Shown: piece by piece, positions 5,682 to 13,707 of the stretch
How positions within the stretch are numbered: position 1 is the stretch's first letter
How the letters are laid out: each line of letters starts with the position of its first letter
Assembly (NCBI GenBank): GCA_945889085.1
Contig: CAMDBM010000038.1
Coordinates: 1 to 26,881 of the forward strand
DNA from: WLJO01 sp945889085
Lineage (GTDB): Bacteria; Actinomycetota; Acidimicrobiia; Acidimicrobiales; Ilumatobacteraceae
Length of the DNA: 26,881 bases
Direction of reading: 5' to 3'
Notes under the pieces: generated by a model
What the model was told of the DNA's origin: nothing
The model's input: the letters and a program-made list of their open reading frames with translations, nothing else
Database searches by the model: none
Position numbers and translations under genes: made by a program

Positions 5682-8489
5682 TCAGTTGCTGAAGGCCACG
5701 TCGTCCCAGACGGTGTAGCCGGCCTGACCAACGCGGTTGTCGTCTCTGTTGATGAGCGTGAGCGTGTAACTGCGCCCAGCCTTCACGACGACCGTGATCT
5801 GCCTCCACGTTCCAGTGGGCGTGCAGGTCTTGCCGAGGACGGTGGTGGTCTTTGCGGCAACGTTGTCGCGCAGGGTCGCTGTGGCGTAATCACGCGAGGT
5901 GCTGTTCGCCGGGCAGACGTTGAAATACCAGAACACCAGTCGGGTGGAACCCGCCGGGGCGGTAGCCGTCTGCGCGATTTGGGAGATCCCGTTCGTGGGT
6001 GCAGTGGAGCCGCTGCGGGCCCCGTAGGTCCCGGTGCGGGCGACCGTGACCACGCTGTTCGAGCGGCCGGAAGCCGTCCAACCCACAAGCGTTCCGGACT
6101 CGAAGCCGGGATTGACCACCGAGTTCACGACGGGTGCCTTCACGGTGAATGTGAACGTTGCCGATTTGGTCTCGGTGGTGCCGACGGCGCGAACGGTGAT
6201 CGGGTACGAGCCCACCGCGGCGCCACTGGTCGCCGACAAGGTGAGCGTGGTGCTCGCCCCCGAATTGACGGTGGTCGAGCCGAACGTCGCTGTCACGCCG
6301 GACGGCACGTTGATGGCAGACAGGGCGAGTGACTGGGCGTTGCCCACCCTGCTGAGCGACACCGTGGATGCCACGCTGCCGACACCCTGGGTAACGGCAC
6401 CGGAGGTGGGGGAAAGAGTCACGCCGAACGAGCTGACGGTGAGCGTGTAGTTGGTGGTGGTGCTCGTGAGCGGACCGGTGCCCGTGATGGCAACGCTGTA
6501 GGTGTCGGCGGGTGTTGCACTTGTGGTGGCGACTGTCATCGTGGTGGAGGATCCGGTTGCGATCAACGTTGAGCCGAAGGTGGCGGAGGCCCCCGTGGGC
6601 AGACCGGATGCGGAGAGACTGATTGTCTGTCCGGACCCGAGGGTGGTGGCGGTGTTCAGCGTGGTCTGGACCGAGCCACCGGGGGTGGTGCTGCCCGACG
6701 AGGGCGAGGGTGTGATCGTGAAGGCGTCCGTCGGCGGTGCAAGGCAACCGGGGAGCGAGAAGGAGGTAACTCTCGTTGACCAGTTGAACGAGCCCGAGGT
6801 CTTCAGGTACTCGGTGGAGAACCAGAACGTGCAGTCGTCTGCAGGGTCGGTGTTGATGCTGGCGTAGTCTCCCCAGCGGCGCAGCGAGCCGGTCTGGGCG
6901 CCGGTGGTCTGGAGCAGCACGGTCTCTCCCTGGGTCATCGTTCCGAGGGGGTCCCCAGCCAGGCGGCCGGTGATCGCGATGTTCGGGTTGGAGGTGCTAC
7001 CAGAGATGGAATAGCCGAGCGCGATGTTGCCGACCTTGTCCATAGCGATGGAGGGCATCCAGCGGTGGGACGTGGTGGTGGGGATGAACGTTCCCTGTTG
7101 GTAGACCGAAGCGTTGTTGCTGGCATCGAGGCGGATCTCGTACCAACGGACGCCAACGGTGGACCCAACCTGAACAGAGTGCGAGACGACGAGCGATTGG
7201 TGGTCTCCGAAGTTCCAGTACGCGTACCGGTTCATCAATCGATCACCGAGGCCATCGAGGGTGTTGGTTGAGTCCAACTGGGTGATGCAGTTGCCGCCGC
7301 CGCAGGCCATCGAGTACGTCGAAATCGTGAGCGAGGTCGGGCCGGTGAAGGTGGTGTTTGCAGGAGTGGTGAAGTTCGGCTTGAACTTCCAGACCGCGAG
7401 GTCATTGTTGGACACGCCGAGCGCAATGATCGGGTTGGGTGCTCCGGCGGGCGGCGGCGTTGCGCTGTCGGCATCGCCCGCGAGCAGGCCGCCATACGAC
7501 GATGAGGTGTTGTAACACTGCTGTGTGGCCGGCAGTCCGGCAAGCATCGAAACGCGGTCCATGGCGCAGACCGTGGCGTACAGCCACGAACCCGCAGCCG
7601 AGAACATGTTGTACGTCACGTAGTACGCGTCCGGCCAGACGGCGAACTTCGGGTAGTCGGGGAAGTTCGCGAACTGGAACGAGTAGCGGTAGTACGCGCC
7701 GGTGGGATCGTTGGTCTGGGACACGGCGACGCACTCGTAATACGGGCCGCTCGCCGAGGAGACATTCGCAAACTGGGTAATGATCCAACGCTCGGCAAAG
7801 CGGTCGTAACGAACGACCCCGTCGCCGTCGTTTGAGGTCTGGCACGCACCGCCGAAGCCGGCGAAGATTGAGTTCGTGGCAGACGGTCCGTAAAGGATCG
7901 CGCCCGACTTTGTCTGGATCGTGAGACCGCTGTTCACGATCGTCATGACGTGGGACGGGCCGACGGCGGAGTTGGTGTCTGGAGGGGCACTGTTGACGGT
8001 GAACGTCGAGTACCCCTTGCCGATGGAGTCGAACCCCGCACTGAGCGTTGGGGCCGAGGAGCTCACCGGTCCGGCGGCCGAACCGGTGAAGGTTCCCTTC
8101 TGACGTGCATTGCGCAGCGGTCCGACGAGGAGTGTCTGCGCCGCGGGGTCAACGCCGTTGCCGAGTACGTGGGGAATGATCTTCTTGCGCAAGAGTTTGC
8201 GGGGCTTATTCGTGCCGTCGTTCTTCGTCGGTGCGGCAGTGGCGTCCCCGCCGGTTGTAGTGGCAGCGCCCGCAGTCGATTGGTTCGGGTAGACAACCAT
8301 CGTTCGAAGGGCGCGAGACTCGTCATTCTGTACCGAGGAGACGACGGTCGGTTCGCCGGCAGACGGCTCCGCTCCGGACGTCGCCTGTCGTTGCGTGGCC
8401 GTGGACGGACCGTCAACTGCGCAGGCCGAAAGGGCCGCCAGAACGACCAGCGTGCCGAGTATTCGGGTGGTTCGACGGGGGGAACGCAT
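5682..8489 (-). CDS. Large secreted lipoprotein with two Ig-like repeats and a C-terminal carbohydrate-binding-like domain
   Basis: A 935-residue predicted lipoprotein. The N-terminus has an RSPRR positive region, a hydrophobic stretch and the lipobox LSAC with Cys23. Residues about 24-130 are Ser/Thr/Ala-rich linker. Residues about 130-587 form a unit rich in Trp, Tyr and Asn (for example VRYDRFAERWIITQF and WVPSIAMDK-like RWMPSIAMDK) that looks like a beta-propeller-type extracellular domain, unassigned. Two Ig-like repeats follow (about 588-687 and 688-787), sharing the LSAxxxPxGxxATFGST pattern. The C-terminus (788-935) begins NPGFESG and ends WDDVAFSN, typical of jelly-roll carbohydrate-binding-like modules. 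ATG chosen for the signal peptide and an AAGG six bases upstream. Catalytic function, if any, is not recognisable. Confidence 0.85.
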   Translation of the reverse strand: MRSPRRTTRILGTLVVLAALSACAVDGPSTATQRQATSGAEPSAGEPTVVSSVQNDESRALRTMVVYPNQSTAGAATTTGGDATAAPTKNDGTNKPRKLLRKKIIPHVLGNGVDPAAQTLLVGPLRNARQKGTFTGSAAGPVSSSAPTLSAGFDSIGKGYSTFTVNSAPPDTNSAVGPSHVMTIVNSGLTIQTKSGAILYGPSATNSIFAGFGGACQTSNDGDGVVRYDRFAERWIITQFANVSSASGPYYECVAVSQTNDPTGAYYRYSFQFANFPDYPKFAVWPDAYYVTYNMFSAAGSWLYATVCAMDRVSMLAGLPATQQCYNTSSSYGGLLAGDADSATPPPAGAPNPIIALGVSNNDLAVWKFKPNFTTPANTTFTGPTSLTISTYSMACGGGNCITQLDSTNTLDGLGDRLMNRYAYWNFGDHQSLVVSHSVQVGSTVGVRWYEIRLDASNNASVYQQGTFIPTTTSHRWMPSIAMDKVGNIALGYSISGSTSNPNIAITGRLAGDPLGTMTQGETVLLQTTGAQTGSLRRWGDYASINTDPADDCTFWFSTEYLKTSGSFNWSTRVTSFSLPGCLAPPTDAFTITPSPSSGSTTPGGSVQTTLNTATTLGSGQTISLSASGLPTGASATFGSTLIATGSSTTMTVATTSATPADTYSVAITGTGPLTSTTTNYTLTVSSFGVTLSPTSGAVTQGVGSVASTVSLSRVGNAQSLALSAINVPSGVTATFGSTTVNSGASTTLTLSATSGAAVGSYPITVRAVGTTETKSATFTFTVKAPVVNSVVNPGFESGTLVGWTASGRSNSVVTVARTGTYGARSGSTAPTNGISQIAQTATAPAGSTRLVFWYFNVCPANSTSRDYATATLRDNVAAKTTTVLGKTCTPTGTWRQITVVVKAGRSYTLTLINRDDNRVGQAGYTVWDDVAFSN

Positions 8490-8569
8490 AACGTGCCTTT
8501 TCTTCGACTGGGCAGACTCTGGACAACCAAAGGCTATCACTCTGGGTTTCGATGGGGTCACTCCCCGCG

Positions 8570-8587
8570 ACGGTATGTGCATACCGT
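8570..8587. promoter_or_regulatory. Inverted repeat upstream of lipoprotein gene
   Basis: ACGGTATG-TG-CATACCGT has perfect 8-base arms with a 2-base centre. It lies 81-98 bases before the lipoprotein ATG, in the 183-base gap following the Nudix gene. It resembles a dimeric repressor site. A TAGCCT that could be a -10 box occurs on the minus strand between it and the gene. No regulator is encoded nearby. Confidence 0.4.
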
Positions 8588-8672
8588 TATCGGAACTTGA
8601 GGGTCGAACTAACTGCGCACTAGCGACATGCCGATGACGGCTCGCGGGTTTGGCTCGCCTCACCGCTTGGGG

Positions 8673-9287
8673 CTACTTCCAGGCGAAGACGGGCTGTTCG
8701 TAGCCGGCTACCCGTTCGTAAACTCCCTCGATAGCCACCCTTCGGAACTGCAGCATGACCGCCGCGGTAGGTGCGTGGATGGTCGAGGTGTTGAAGAACA
8801 TCTGGACAACGGGCCGATCGGACTCGGGGATGCTGATGAAGGTCGGGGCGTCGGGGCGCTGCAGTTCGGAGAAGGCGACGTGGTGGACCGAATGCACCTC
8901 GGCTGGGTTGGGTGTCATCGCTGGGCTCTGCCCGCCCCACACGACGACGGGGGTAATGCAGTATCCCGAGCGCGTGACGTAGTCGTCGAGCACGCCGAGC
9001 ACCTGCTCCTCGGGCACCGCGAGCCCGAGTTCCTCCTCGAGTTCGCGCAGGGCGGCCTGTACCGGGGTCTCGCCGTCGTCGAGACGACCGCCCGGGAGGG
9101 CCCATTGGCCCCCGTGGGACCGCAGCGACGCGGAACGCTTGGTGAGCAGGATGCCCGGTTCGTTCGCCTCGTGCGTCACCACCACGGCAACGGCGGCGTG
9201 GCGAAGGCCGTTGAGGTCCACGCCGAGGCGCTCATGCACTGCGAGATTCGAGCGGAGCGCGGACATGAGTTGGGACGGGTCACTCAC
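8673..9287 (-). CDS. Nudix hydrolase, CoA-pyrophosphatase type
   Basis: Hydrolyses a nucleoside diphosphate linked to another moiety, probably coenzyme A or acyl-CoA. The Nudix box is complete: GRLDDGE, then AAL-RELEEELGL, giving G-x5-E-x7-R-E-x2-E-E-x-G-x. Just before it, LLTKRSASLRSHGGQWALPGG matches the extra signature of CoA-specific Nudix enzymes (LLT-x-R ... L-R-x-H-x-G ... P-G-G). A CoA substrate is therefore family-based inference. Length is about 200 residues. The start is uncertain: GTG at 9287 (VSDPSQL...), GTG at 9290 or 9296, or ATG at 9266; none has a strong ribosome site. It is divergent from the acyl-CoA carboxylase gene across about 90 bases, consistent with a CoA-metabolism context. 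Confidence 0.85.
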   Translation of the reverse strand: MSDPSQLMSALRSNLAVHERLGVDLNGLRHAAVAVVVTHEANEPGILLTKRSASLRSHGGQWALPGGRLDDGETPVQAALRELEEELGLAVPEEQVLGVLDDYVTRSGYCITPVVVWGGQSPAMTPNPAEVHSVHHVAFSELQRPDAPTFISIPESDRPVVQMFFNTSTIHAPTAAVMLQFRRVAIEGVYERVAGYEQPVFAWK

Positions 9288-9380
9288 CACCGACACACGG
9301 TAGGCGACCGGGCTTGGAGACCCACTACGTTTCGGATGGGGTGAGTGACCGCTCGGCCCGGTCAGAAGGGGTAGACACCG

Positions 9381-11219
9381 ATGAGCTCCATGCTGGAGAT
9401 TCAGGCACCCATGCAGGGAACGATCGTTGAGGTTCAGGTCAAAGTCGGTGACCTCGTCCGGCGGGGGCAGCCCCTGTTGATCATGGAGTCGATGAAGCTC
9501 GAGCACGTCGTCGAGGCGGAGATCAACGGCGTGGTCCGTCTGCTGTCGGTCTCACCGGGCGAGACGGTCAAGGAGGGCCAGGTGCTGGTCCGCATTGAGG
9601 AGGCCGAGGTGTCGGCAGCGGTGGAGCAGGAGGTCGCAGAGGTTGATCTCGACCGCATCCGCCCCGACCTCGCGGCGGTCATTGAGCGCCACGCCATCGG
9701 CCTTGACGCCGCGAGGCCGGACATGGTGGAGCGGCGCCGCAAGGTGCACCGCCGAACCACGCGGGAGAACATCGCTGACCTCGTCGACGACGGCACGTTC
9801 GTGGAGTACGGACCCCTCGTGATCGCGCCACAGCGGCGCAGGCACTCGGTGGAGTACCTGATCAGGCGCACACCTGCCGACGGCCTGGTTGGCGGGATCG
9901 GCGAGGTGAATGGCCATCTGTTCGAGGGCCACAAGAAGCAGGTGATCGCCATGTCGTACGACTACACAGTGCTCGCCGGCACCCAGGGCGGACAGAACCA
10001 TCGCAAGAAGGACCGCCTGTTCGAGCTGGCCGAGAAGTGGAAGCTTCCCGTGGTCCTCTTCACCGAAGGTGGTGGCGGCCGCCCGGGTGACACCGACGGT
10101 ATGGGCGGCTCGGGGCTGGACTGCCTCGCGTTCTACCTGTTCGCGCGCCTCAGTGGATCGGTGCCGATCGTCGCCATCAACAGCGGCTATTGCTTTGCGG
10201 GCAATGCGGCACTGCTCGGTTGTGCCGATGTTGTGATCGCAGCAAAGGACTCCAACATCGGGATGGGCGGCCCCGCGATGATCGAGGGTGGTGGTCTCGG
10301 TGTGTACGAGCCGAAAGAGATCGGCCCGATGAGTGTGCAGGTGCCCAATGGTGTCGTCGACATCGAGGTGGAGGACGAGATTGAGGCCGTTGCCGTCGCC
10401 AAGAAGTACCTTTCGTACTTCCAAGGTGCGGTGAGCGAGTGGGAGTGTGCTGACCAGCGGCTGCTGCGCTCGGTCATCCCGGAGAACCGCCTCCGCATGT
10501 ACGACGTTCGCGCGGTGATCGACCTGATGTTCGACACGGACTCCGTCCTCGAACTGCGCCCGCGCTTCGGCGTCGGGATGATCACGGCCTTCGCCCGCAT
10601 CGAGGGTCGGCCGGTCGGTGTCGTCGCCAACAACCCGGCACACCTCGCCGGGGCCATCGACAGCGACAACGCCGACAAGGCGGCGCGCTTCATCCAGTTG
10701 TGCGACGCCTTCGACATCCCGATCATCACGCTCATCGACACACCCGGGATGATGGTGGGCCCCGAGGTCGAAAAGACTGCGCTCGTTCGGCACTGCTCGC
10801 GGCTGTTCGTCACGGCCGCCAACGCGACGGTCCCGATGGTGTCGATCGTCCTCCGCAAGTGCTACGGCCTCGGCTCGCAGGGCATGGCAGCCGCAACGCT
10901 CAAGGCCCCGGTCATCACTGTGGCGTGGCCCACCGGTGAGTTCGGCGGCATGGGCCTCGAGGGGTTCGTACGCCTCGGCTACCGCAAGGAGATCGAGGAG
11001 GCAACCGCCGAGGACCCGGAAAAGGGTGAGGCGCTTTACCGGCAGCTCGTCGACAAGATGTACGACCACGGCAAGGCCCTGAACACGGCGACATGGTTCG
11101 AGATTGACGATGTCATCGACCCGGCAGAGAGTCGCAAGGTGATCTCCCGTGCACTGGCTGCCACGCCGCCACCGCCCGCCCGTGAGCACAAGAAGCACCC
11201 ATATATCGACACCTGGTGA
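9381..11219 (+). CDS. Acyl-CoA carboxylase carboxyltransferase with N-terminal biotinyl domain
   Basis: Carboxyltransferase of the acetyl/propionyl-CoA carboxylase family, transferring CO2 from biotin to an acyl-CoA. Unusually, residues 1-75 form a biotinyl domain with the biotin-lysine motif MESMKLEH (Lys39) and matching hairpin repeats (APMQGTIVEV... VRLLSVSPGETVKEGQVL). The CT-N half includes GTQGGQNHRKKDRL and a GYCFAGNAALLGCADVVI oxyanion region. The CT-C half includes VVANNPAHLAGAIDSDNADKA and IITLIDTPGMMVG. The C-terminal HPYIDTW is plausible as a true end. Length 612 equals a normal ~520-residue CT plus the biotinyl domain. ATG is preceded by AAGGGG about nine bases upstream. The biotin carboxylase partner is not in the window. 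Acyl-chain specificity cannot be read. Confidence 0.9.
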   Translation: MSSMLEIQAPMQGTIVEVQVKVGDLVRRGQPLLIMESMKLEHVVEAEINGVVRLLSVSPGETVKEGQVLVRIEEAEVSAAVEQEVAEVDLDRIRPDLAAVIERHAIGLDAARPDMVERRRKVHRRTTRENIADLVDDGTFVEYGPLVIAPQRRRHSVEYLIRRTPADGLVGGIGEVNGHLFEGHKKQVIAMSYDYTVLAGTQGGQNHRKKDRLFELAEKWKLPVVLFTEGGGGRPGDTDGMGGSGLDCLAFYLFARLSGSVPIVAINSGYCFAGNAALLGCADVVIAAKDSNIGMGGPAMIEGGGLGVYEPKEIGPMSVQVPNGVVDIEVEDEIEAVAVAKKYLSYFQGAVSEWECADQRLLRSVIPENRLRMYDVRAVIDLMFDTDSVLELRPRFGVGMITAFARIEGRPVGVVANNPAHLAGAIDSDNADKAARFIQLCDAFDIPIITLIDTPGMMVGPEVEKTALVRHCSRLFVTAANATVPMVSIVLRKCYGLGSQGMAAATLKAPVITVAWPTGEFGGMGLEGFVRLGYRKEIEEATAEDPEKGEALYRQLVDKMYDHGKALNTATWFEIDDVIDPAESRKVISRALAATPPPPAREHKKHPYIDTW

Positions 11220-11226
11220 GGCCGGG

Positions 11227-12408
11227 TCAGGCGCGGATGATGGCCGACAGCATGGCCTGCATTTTCGCCTGGGTCTCGGCGAGCTCGGACAGCGGATCGC
11301 TGTCGGCAACGATGCCGCCGCCTGCGTAGAGCCTTGCGGTCCGACGGTCTTCGCTGAGCCGGGCACAGCGGATTGCGACGGCCCACGTGCCGTTGCCGTC
11401 CGCGTCTACCCAGCCGACCGCCCCGCCGTAGGGTCCACGCTCGATGCCCTCCACGCGGTCGATGAGCCGCAGCGCCTCATCCCGCGGGTGGCCGCCGAGC
11501 GCCGGTGTTGGGCAGAGGACCTCCACGAGTTCGAGCACGTTCGGAGCCGGGTGGGAAAGCCGGCCTTCGACGAGGGTGCCGAGGTGTTGCACGTTGGCAA
11601 CTTTGACGATGGAGGGCTCTGGCTCCCAGTCGAGATAGCTGCACCAGGGGAGCAAGGTGTCGTGCACCATCTCGATGACGATGCGGTGCTCAATCTGGTT
11701 TTTAGTGGAGGCTACGAGGGCTGCGGCGAGACGCTCGTCCACGGCGGGGTCGCCGACGCGTGGAGCGGTCCCTGCGAGAGGGTGCGATCGGACGGTGTCA
11801 CCGGTGCGCGAGACGAGCAGTTCTGGTGAGGCCCCGAGCAGACCGTCAATGCTGTACCGGTACGAGGAGCCGAAGGAGGACCGGAGTCGGAGCAGGGTGG
11901 CGTGAACGTCGATCGACCTGCTGGAGCGCACCACGACGTCCCGGGCGATGACCGCCTTGGTGATCGAGCCGTCGCGCACGGCATCACGTGCAGCGGTGAC
12001 CGCTGCGAGATAGGTCGCCTCATCCACGCCGGGCTCGATGCTGAACGAGGAGACCGTTGGGGAGGGTTTCGGTTCGGCGTCGATGTGGTCGGTGGCTCCG
12101 TCGATGCGCGTGATCCACTTGCGCCCGTCGCCGTCCTTGCCGACCGTCACGCGGGGGATCACCAGGGACCACGGCTCCCCGGGCCGGAACGGCTTCACCC
12201 CGAGCGCTATCGCGCCGGTGCCCGGCCCTCCCACGTCGTCGTCCCGGTCGATCGCGGCGAGGATCCCCGCAACTTCACGGCTGTCGACCGTTGCTGCAAC
12301 GCCCCGTGCGGCAAAGCCGACACCGTCGCGAACGAAGAGATACCCGGCGGACCCTGCCACATCGTTCAGATCGACGTCTGCGTCCAGCGCCCTGGTGACA
12401 GCTCGCAT
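11227..12408 (-). CDS. menF: Isochorismate synthase
   Basis: Converts chorismate to isochorismate, the entry step to menaquinone (or to salicylate siderophores). The chorismate-binding C-terminal domain is complete: ITKAVIARDVV with Lys151 (general base position), GASPELLVSR with Glu196, SHPLAGTAPR, the KNQIEHRIVIEMV helix, PTPALGGHPRDEAL, ERGPYGGAVGW and AGGGIVADSDPLSELAET. Length 393 is normal. It lies 8 bases downstream of menG, so a menaquinone role is favoured over siderophore synthesis. It converges on the carboxyltransferase gene with a 7-base gap, leaving almost no room for a terminator. Confidence 0.92.
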   Translation of the reverse strand: MRAVTRALDADVDLNDVAGSAGYLFVRDGVGFAARGVAATVDSREVAGILAAIDRDDDVGGPGTGAIALGVKPFRPGEPWSLVIPRVTVGKDGDGRKWITRIDGATDHIDAEPKPSPTVSSFSIEPGVDEATYLAAVTAARDAVRDGSITKAVIARDVVVRSSRSIDVHATLLRLRSSFGSSYRYSIDGLLGASPELLVSRTGDTVRSHPLAGTAPRVGDPAVDERLAAALVASTKNQIEHRIVIEMVHDTLLPWCSYLDWEPEPSIVKVANVQHLGTLVEGRLSHPAPNVLELVEVLCPTPALGGHPRDEALRLIDRVEGIERGPYGGAVGWVDADGNGTWAVAIRCARLSEDRRTARLYAGGGIVADSDPLSELAETQAKMQAMLSAIIRA

Positions 12409-12416
12409 GGTTCGGG

Positions 12417-13133
12417 TTAGCGGCGCGTGGCCGTGATGAGCTGCGCTGCGCCACCGAACAGCAGGACACGCTGCACCGAGGTGAAGCCTGCCTGCTCCAG
12501 GCGGGCGAGCATCTCGGGCGCGGGCGGGAGGTATGCCAGCGACTTCGGCAGATAGCTATAGGCCGAGCGGTTGGAGAGCAGGCCCCCGATCTTTGGGACC
12601 ACCTTCTTGAAGTAGATCCCGTGGCCCCAGCGGAGCAACCGATTTTCCGGCTCGCAGGCGTCGAGCAGGGCGACACGACCGTGCGGTCGGACCACCCGAG
12701 CCACGTCGTCGAAGAATGCCCCGAGGTCAACGAAGTTGCGCAGGGCAAAACCGCAGGTCACCCCGTCGGCGACGCCGTCGGCGAACGGCATCACGCAGAC
12801 GTCGCCCTGCACTCGAGGGGCGCCACTGCGTTGGTCGGCGCTGAGCATCCCGAAGCTGAAGTCCACCGAGACCGGCCGGTGGCCCTGACTGGCGAGCTCG
12901 ATGCACAGGTCGCCGGTGCCCGAGGCGAGGTCCAGCACGAGACTCCCGGGCGCAAGACCGAGATCACGGACCGCTCGCTTGCGCCAGGACACGTCGAGGC
13001 GGAACGTCATGAGCCGGTTCACCATGTCGTACCGGGGTGCGATGGTGTCGAACATCTGTCGAACAGCCCGATGCTTGGCTGCACCGGTCGGCAGGTCGGC
13101 GTCGAGCGGCGGACGATCAGCCGACTGGTTCAT
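12417..13133 (-). CDS. menG: Demethylmenaquinone methyltransferase
   Basis: SAM-dependent C-methylation of demethylmenaquinone, the last step of menaquinone synthesis (UbiE/MenG family). Seen: FDTIAPRYDMVNRLMTFRLDVSWR near residues 28-51 (family signature), the SAM loop LDLASGTGDLCIEL, GDVCVMPFADG, and CGFALRNFVDLGAFFDDVARV, followed by LLRWGHGIYFKKVVPKIGGLLS and YSYLPKSLAYLP. Length 238 is typical. On the minus strand TAGCCT ends eight bases before the ATG, so it may also have its own leaderless start despite lying 42 bases after the hydratase gene. Probable operon with menF. Confidence 0.93.
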   Translation of the reverse strand: MNQSADRPPLDADLPTGAAKHRAVRQMFDTIAPRYDMVNRLMTFRLDVSWRKRAVRDLGLAPGSLVLDLASGTGDLCIELASQGHRPVSVDFSFGMLSADQRSGAPRVQGDVCVMPFADGVADGVTCGFALRNFVDLGAFFDDVARVVRPHGRVALLDACEPENRLLRWGHGIYFKKVVPKIGGLLSNRSAYSYLPKSLAYLPPAPEMLARLEQAGFTSVQRVLLFGGAAQLITATRR

Positions 13134-13175
13134 GTCCCCGAAGGCTAACGGAGGGGCGCGGCGGCCCCAGCGGGC

Positions 13176-13634
13176 TCAGGCGAAGAGGCGGAAGATGATC
13201 TCGGCAACGCAGGAGGGCTTGGTGGCGCCCTCCACCTCGAAGGTGAACTCGAGGGTGATCTCCGCGCCGCCGGCAACGTCTTTCACCTCGAGCAACTTCA
13301 CGCCGAGGCGAAGCCGTGAGCCGACGGGGACGGGCGAGGGGAAGCGGACCTTGTTGGCGCCGTAGTTGACCCCCATTGAGAAGCCATCCACCCGTACGAC
13401 CTGCGGGTAGAGCACCGGGCCGAGCGACAGCGTGAGGTAGCCGTGGGCGATCGGTGCCCCGAATGGGCCCGCTTTCGCACGCTCGACATCGACGTGGATC
13501 CACTGGTAATCGCCTGTGGCCTCGGCGAACTGGTTCACCCGCTCCTGGGTGATGTCCATGTACGGGCTGTATCCGAGATGCTCGCCGATGAGCGACTTGA
13601 GCTCTGCGGCGCCGTTGATGACCTTTGCTGACAT
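13176..13634 (-). CDS. MaoC-like (R)-specific enoyl-CoA hydratase
   Basis: Hot-dog-fold hydratase adding water to trans-2-enoyl-CoA. The hydratase-2 motif is present as ATGDYQWIHVDVERAKAGPF with Asp42 and His47 (D-x4-H), then IAHGYLTLSL and NYGANKVRFPSPVPVGSRLR. It closely resembles mycobacterial Rv0130 (HtdZ) as I recall it, including the CVAE-I-x-R ending and a similar length (152 residues). ATG at 13634 is chosen because homologues begin about here; AAGGGGG abuts it. ATG at 13655, seven residues upstream, is an alternative with better spacing to GGCGG. It is divergent from the acyl-CoA synthetase gene across 73 bases and may lead an operon with menG and menF. Confidence 0.88.
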   Translation of the reverse strand: MSAKVINGAAELKSLIGEHLGYSPYMDITQERVNQFAEATGDYQWIHVDVERAKAGPFGAPIAHGYLTLSLGPVLYPQVVRVDGFSMGVNYGANKVRFPSPVPVGSRLRLGVKLLEVKDVAGGAEITLEFTFEVEGATKPSCVAEIIFRLFA

Positions 13635-13707
13635 CCCCCTTGTGTACCAGATCATCGATCGTGCCGCCTAGGGCTCCCCGGTTCGGGACCTGCTACAAAC
13701 CCATGTT

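Noticed and set aside
9552..11366. Open frame of 604 codons on the minus strand, opposite the carboxyltransferase gene
   Set aside because: It mirrors the plus-strand coding region with strong motifs; the antisense translation is low-complexity His/Asp/Arg-rich and matches no family. High GC makes long antisense frames common.
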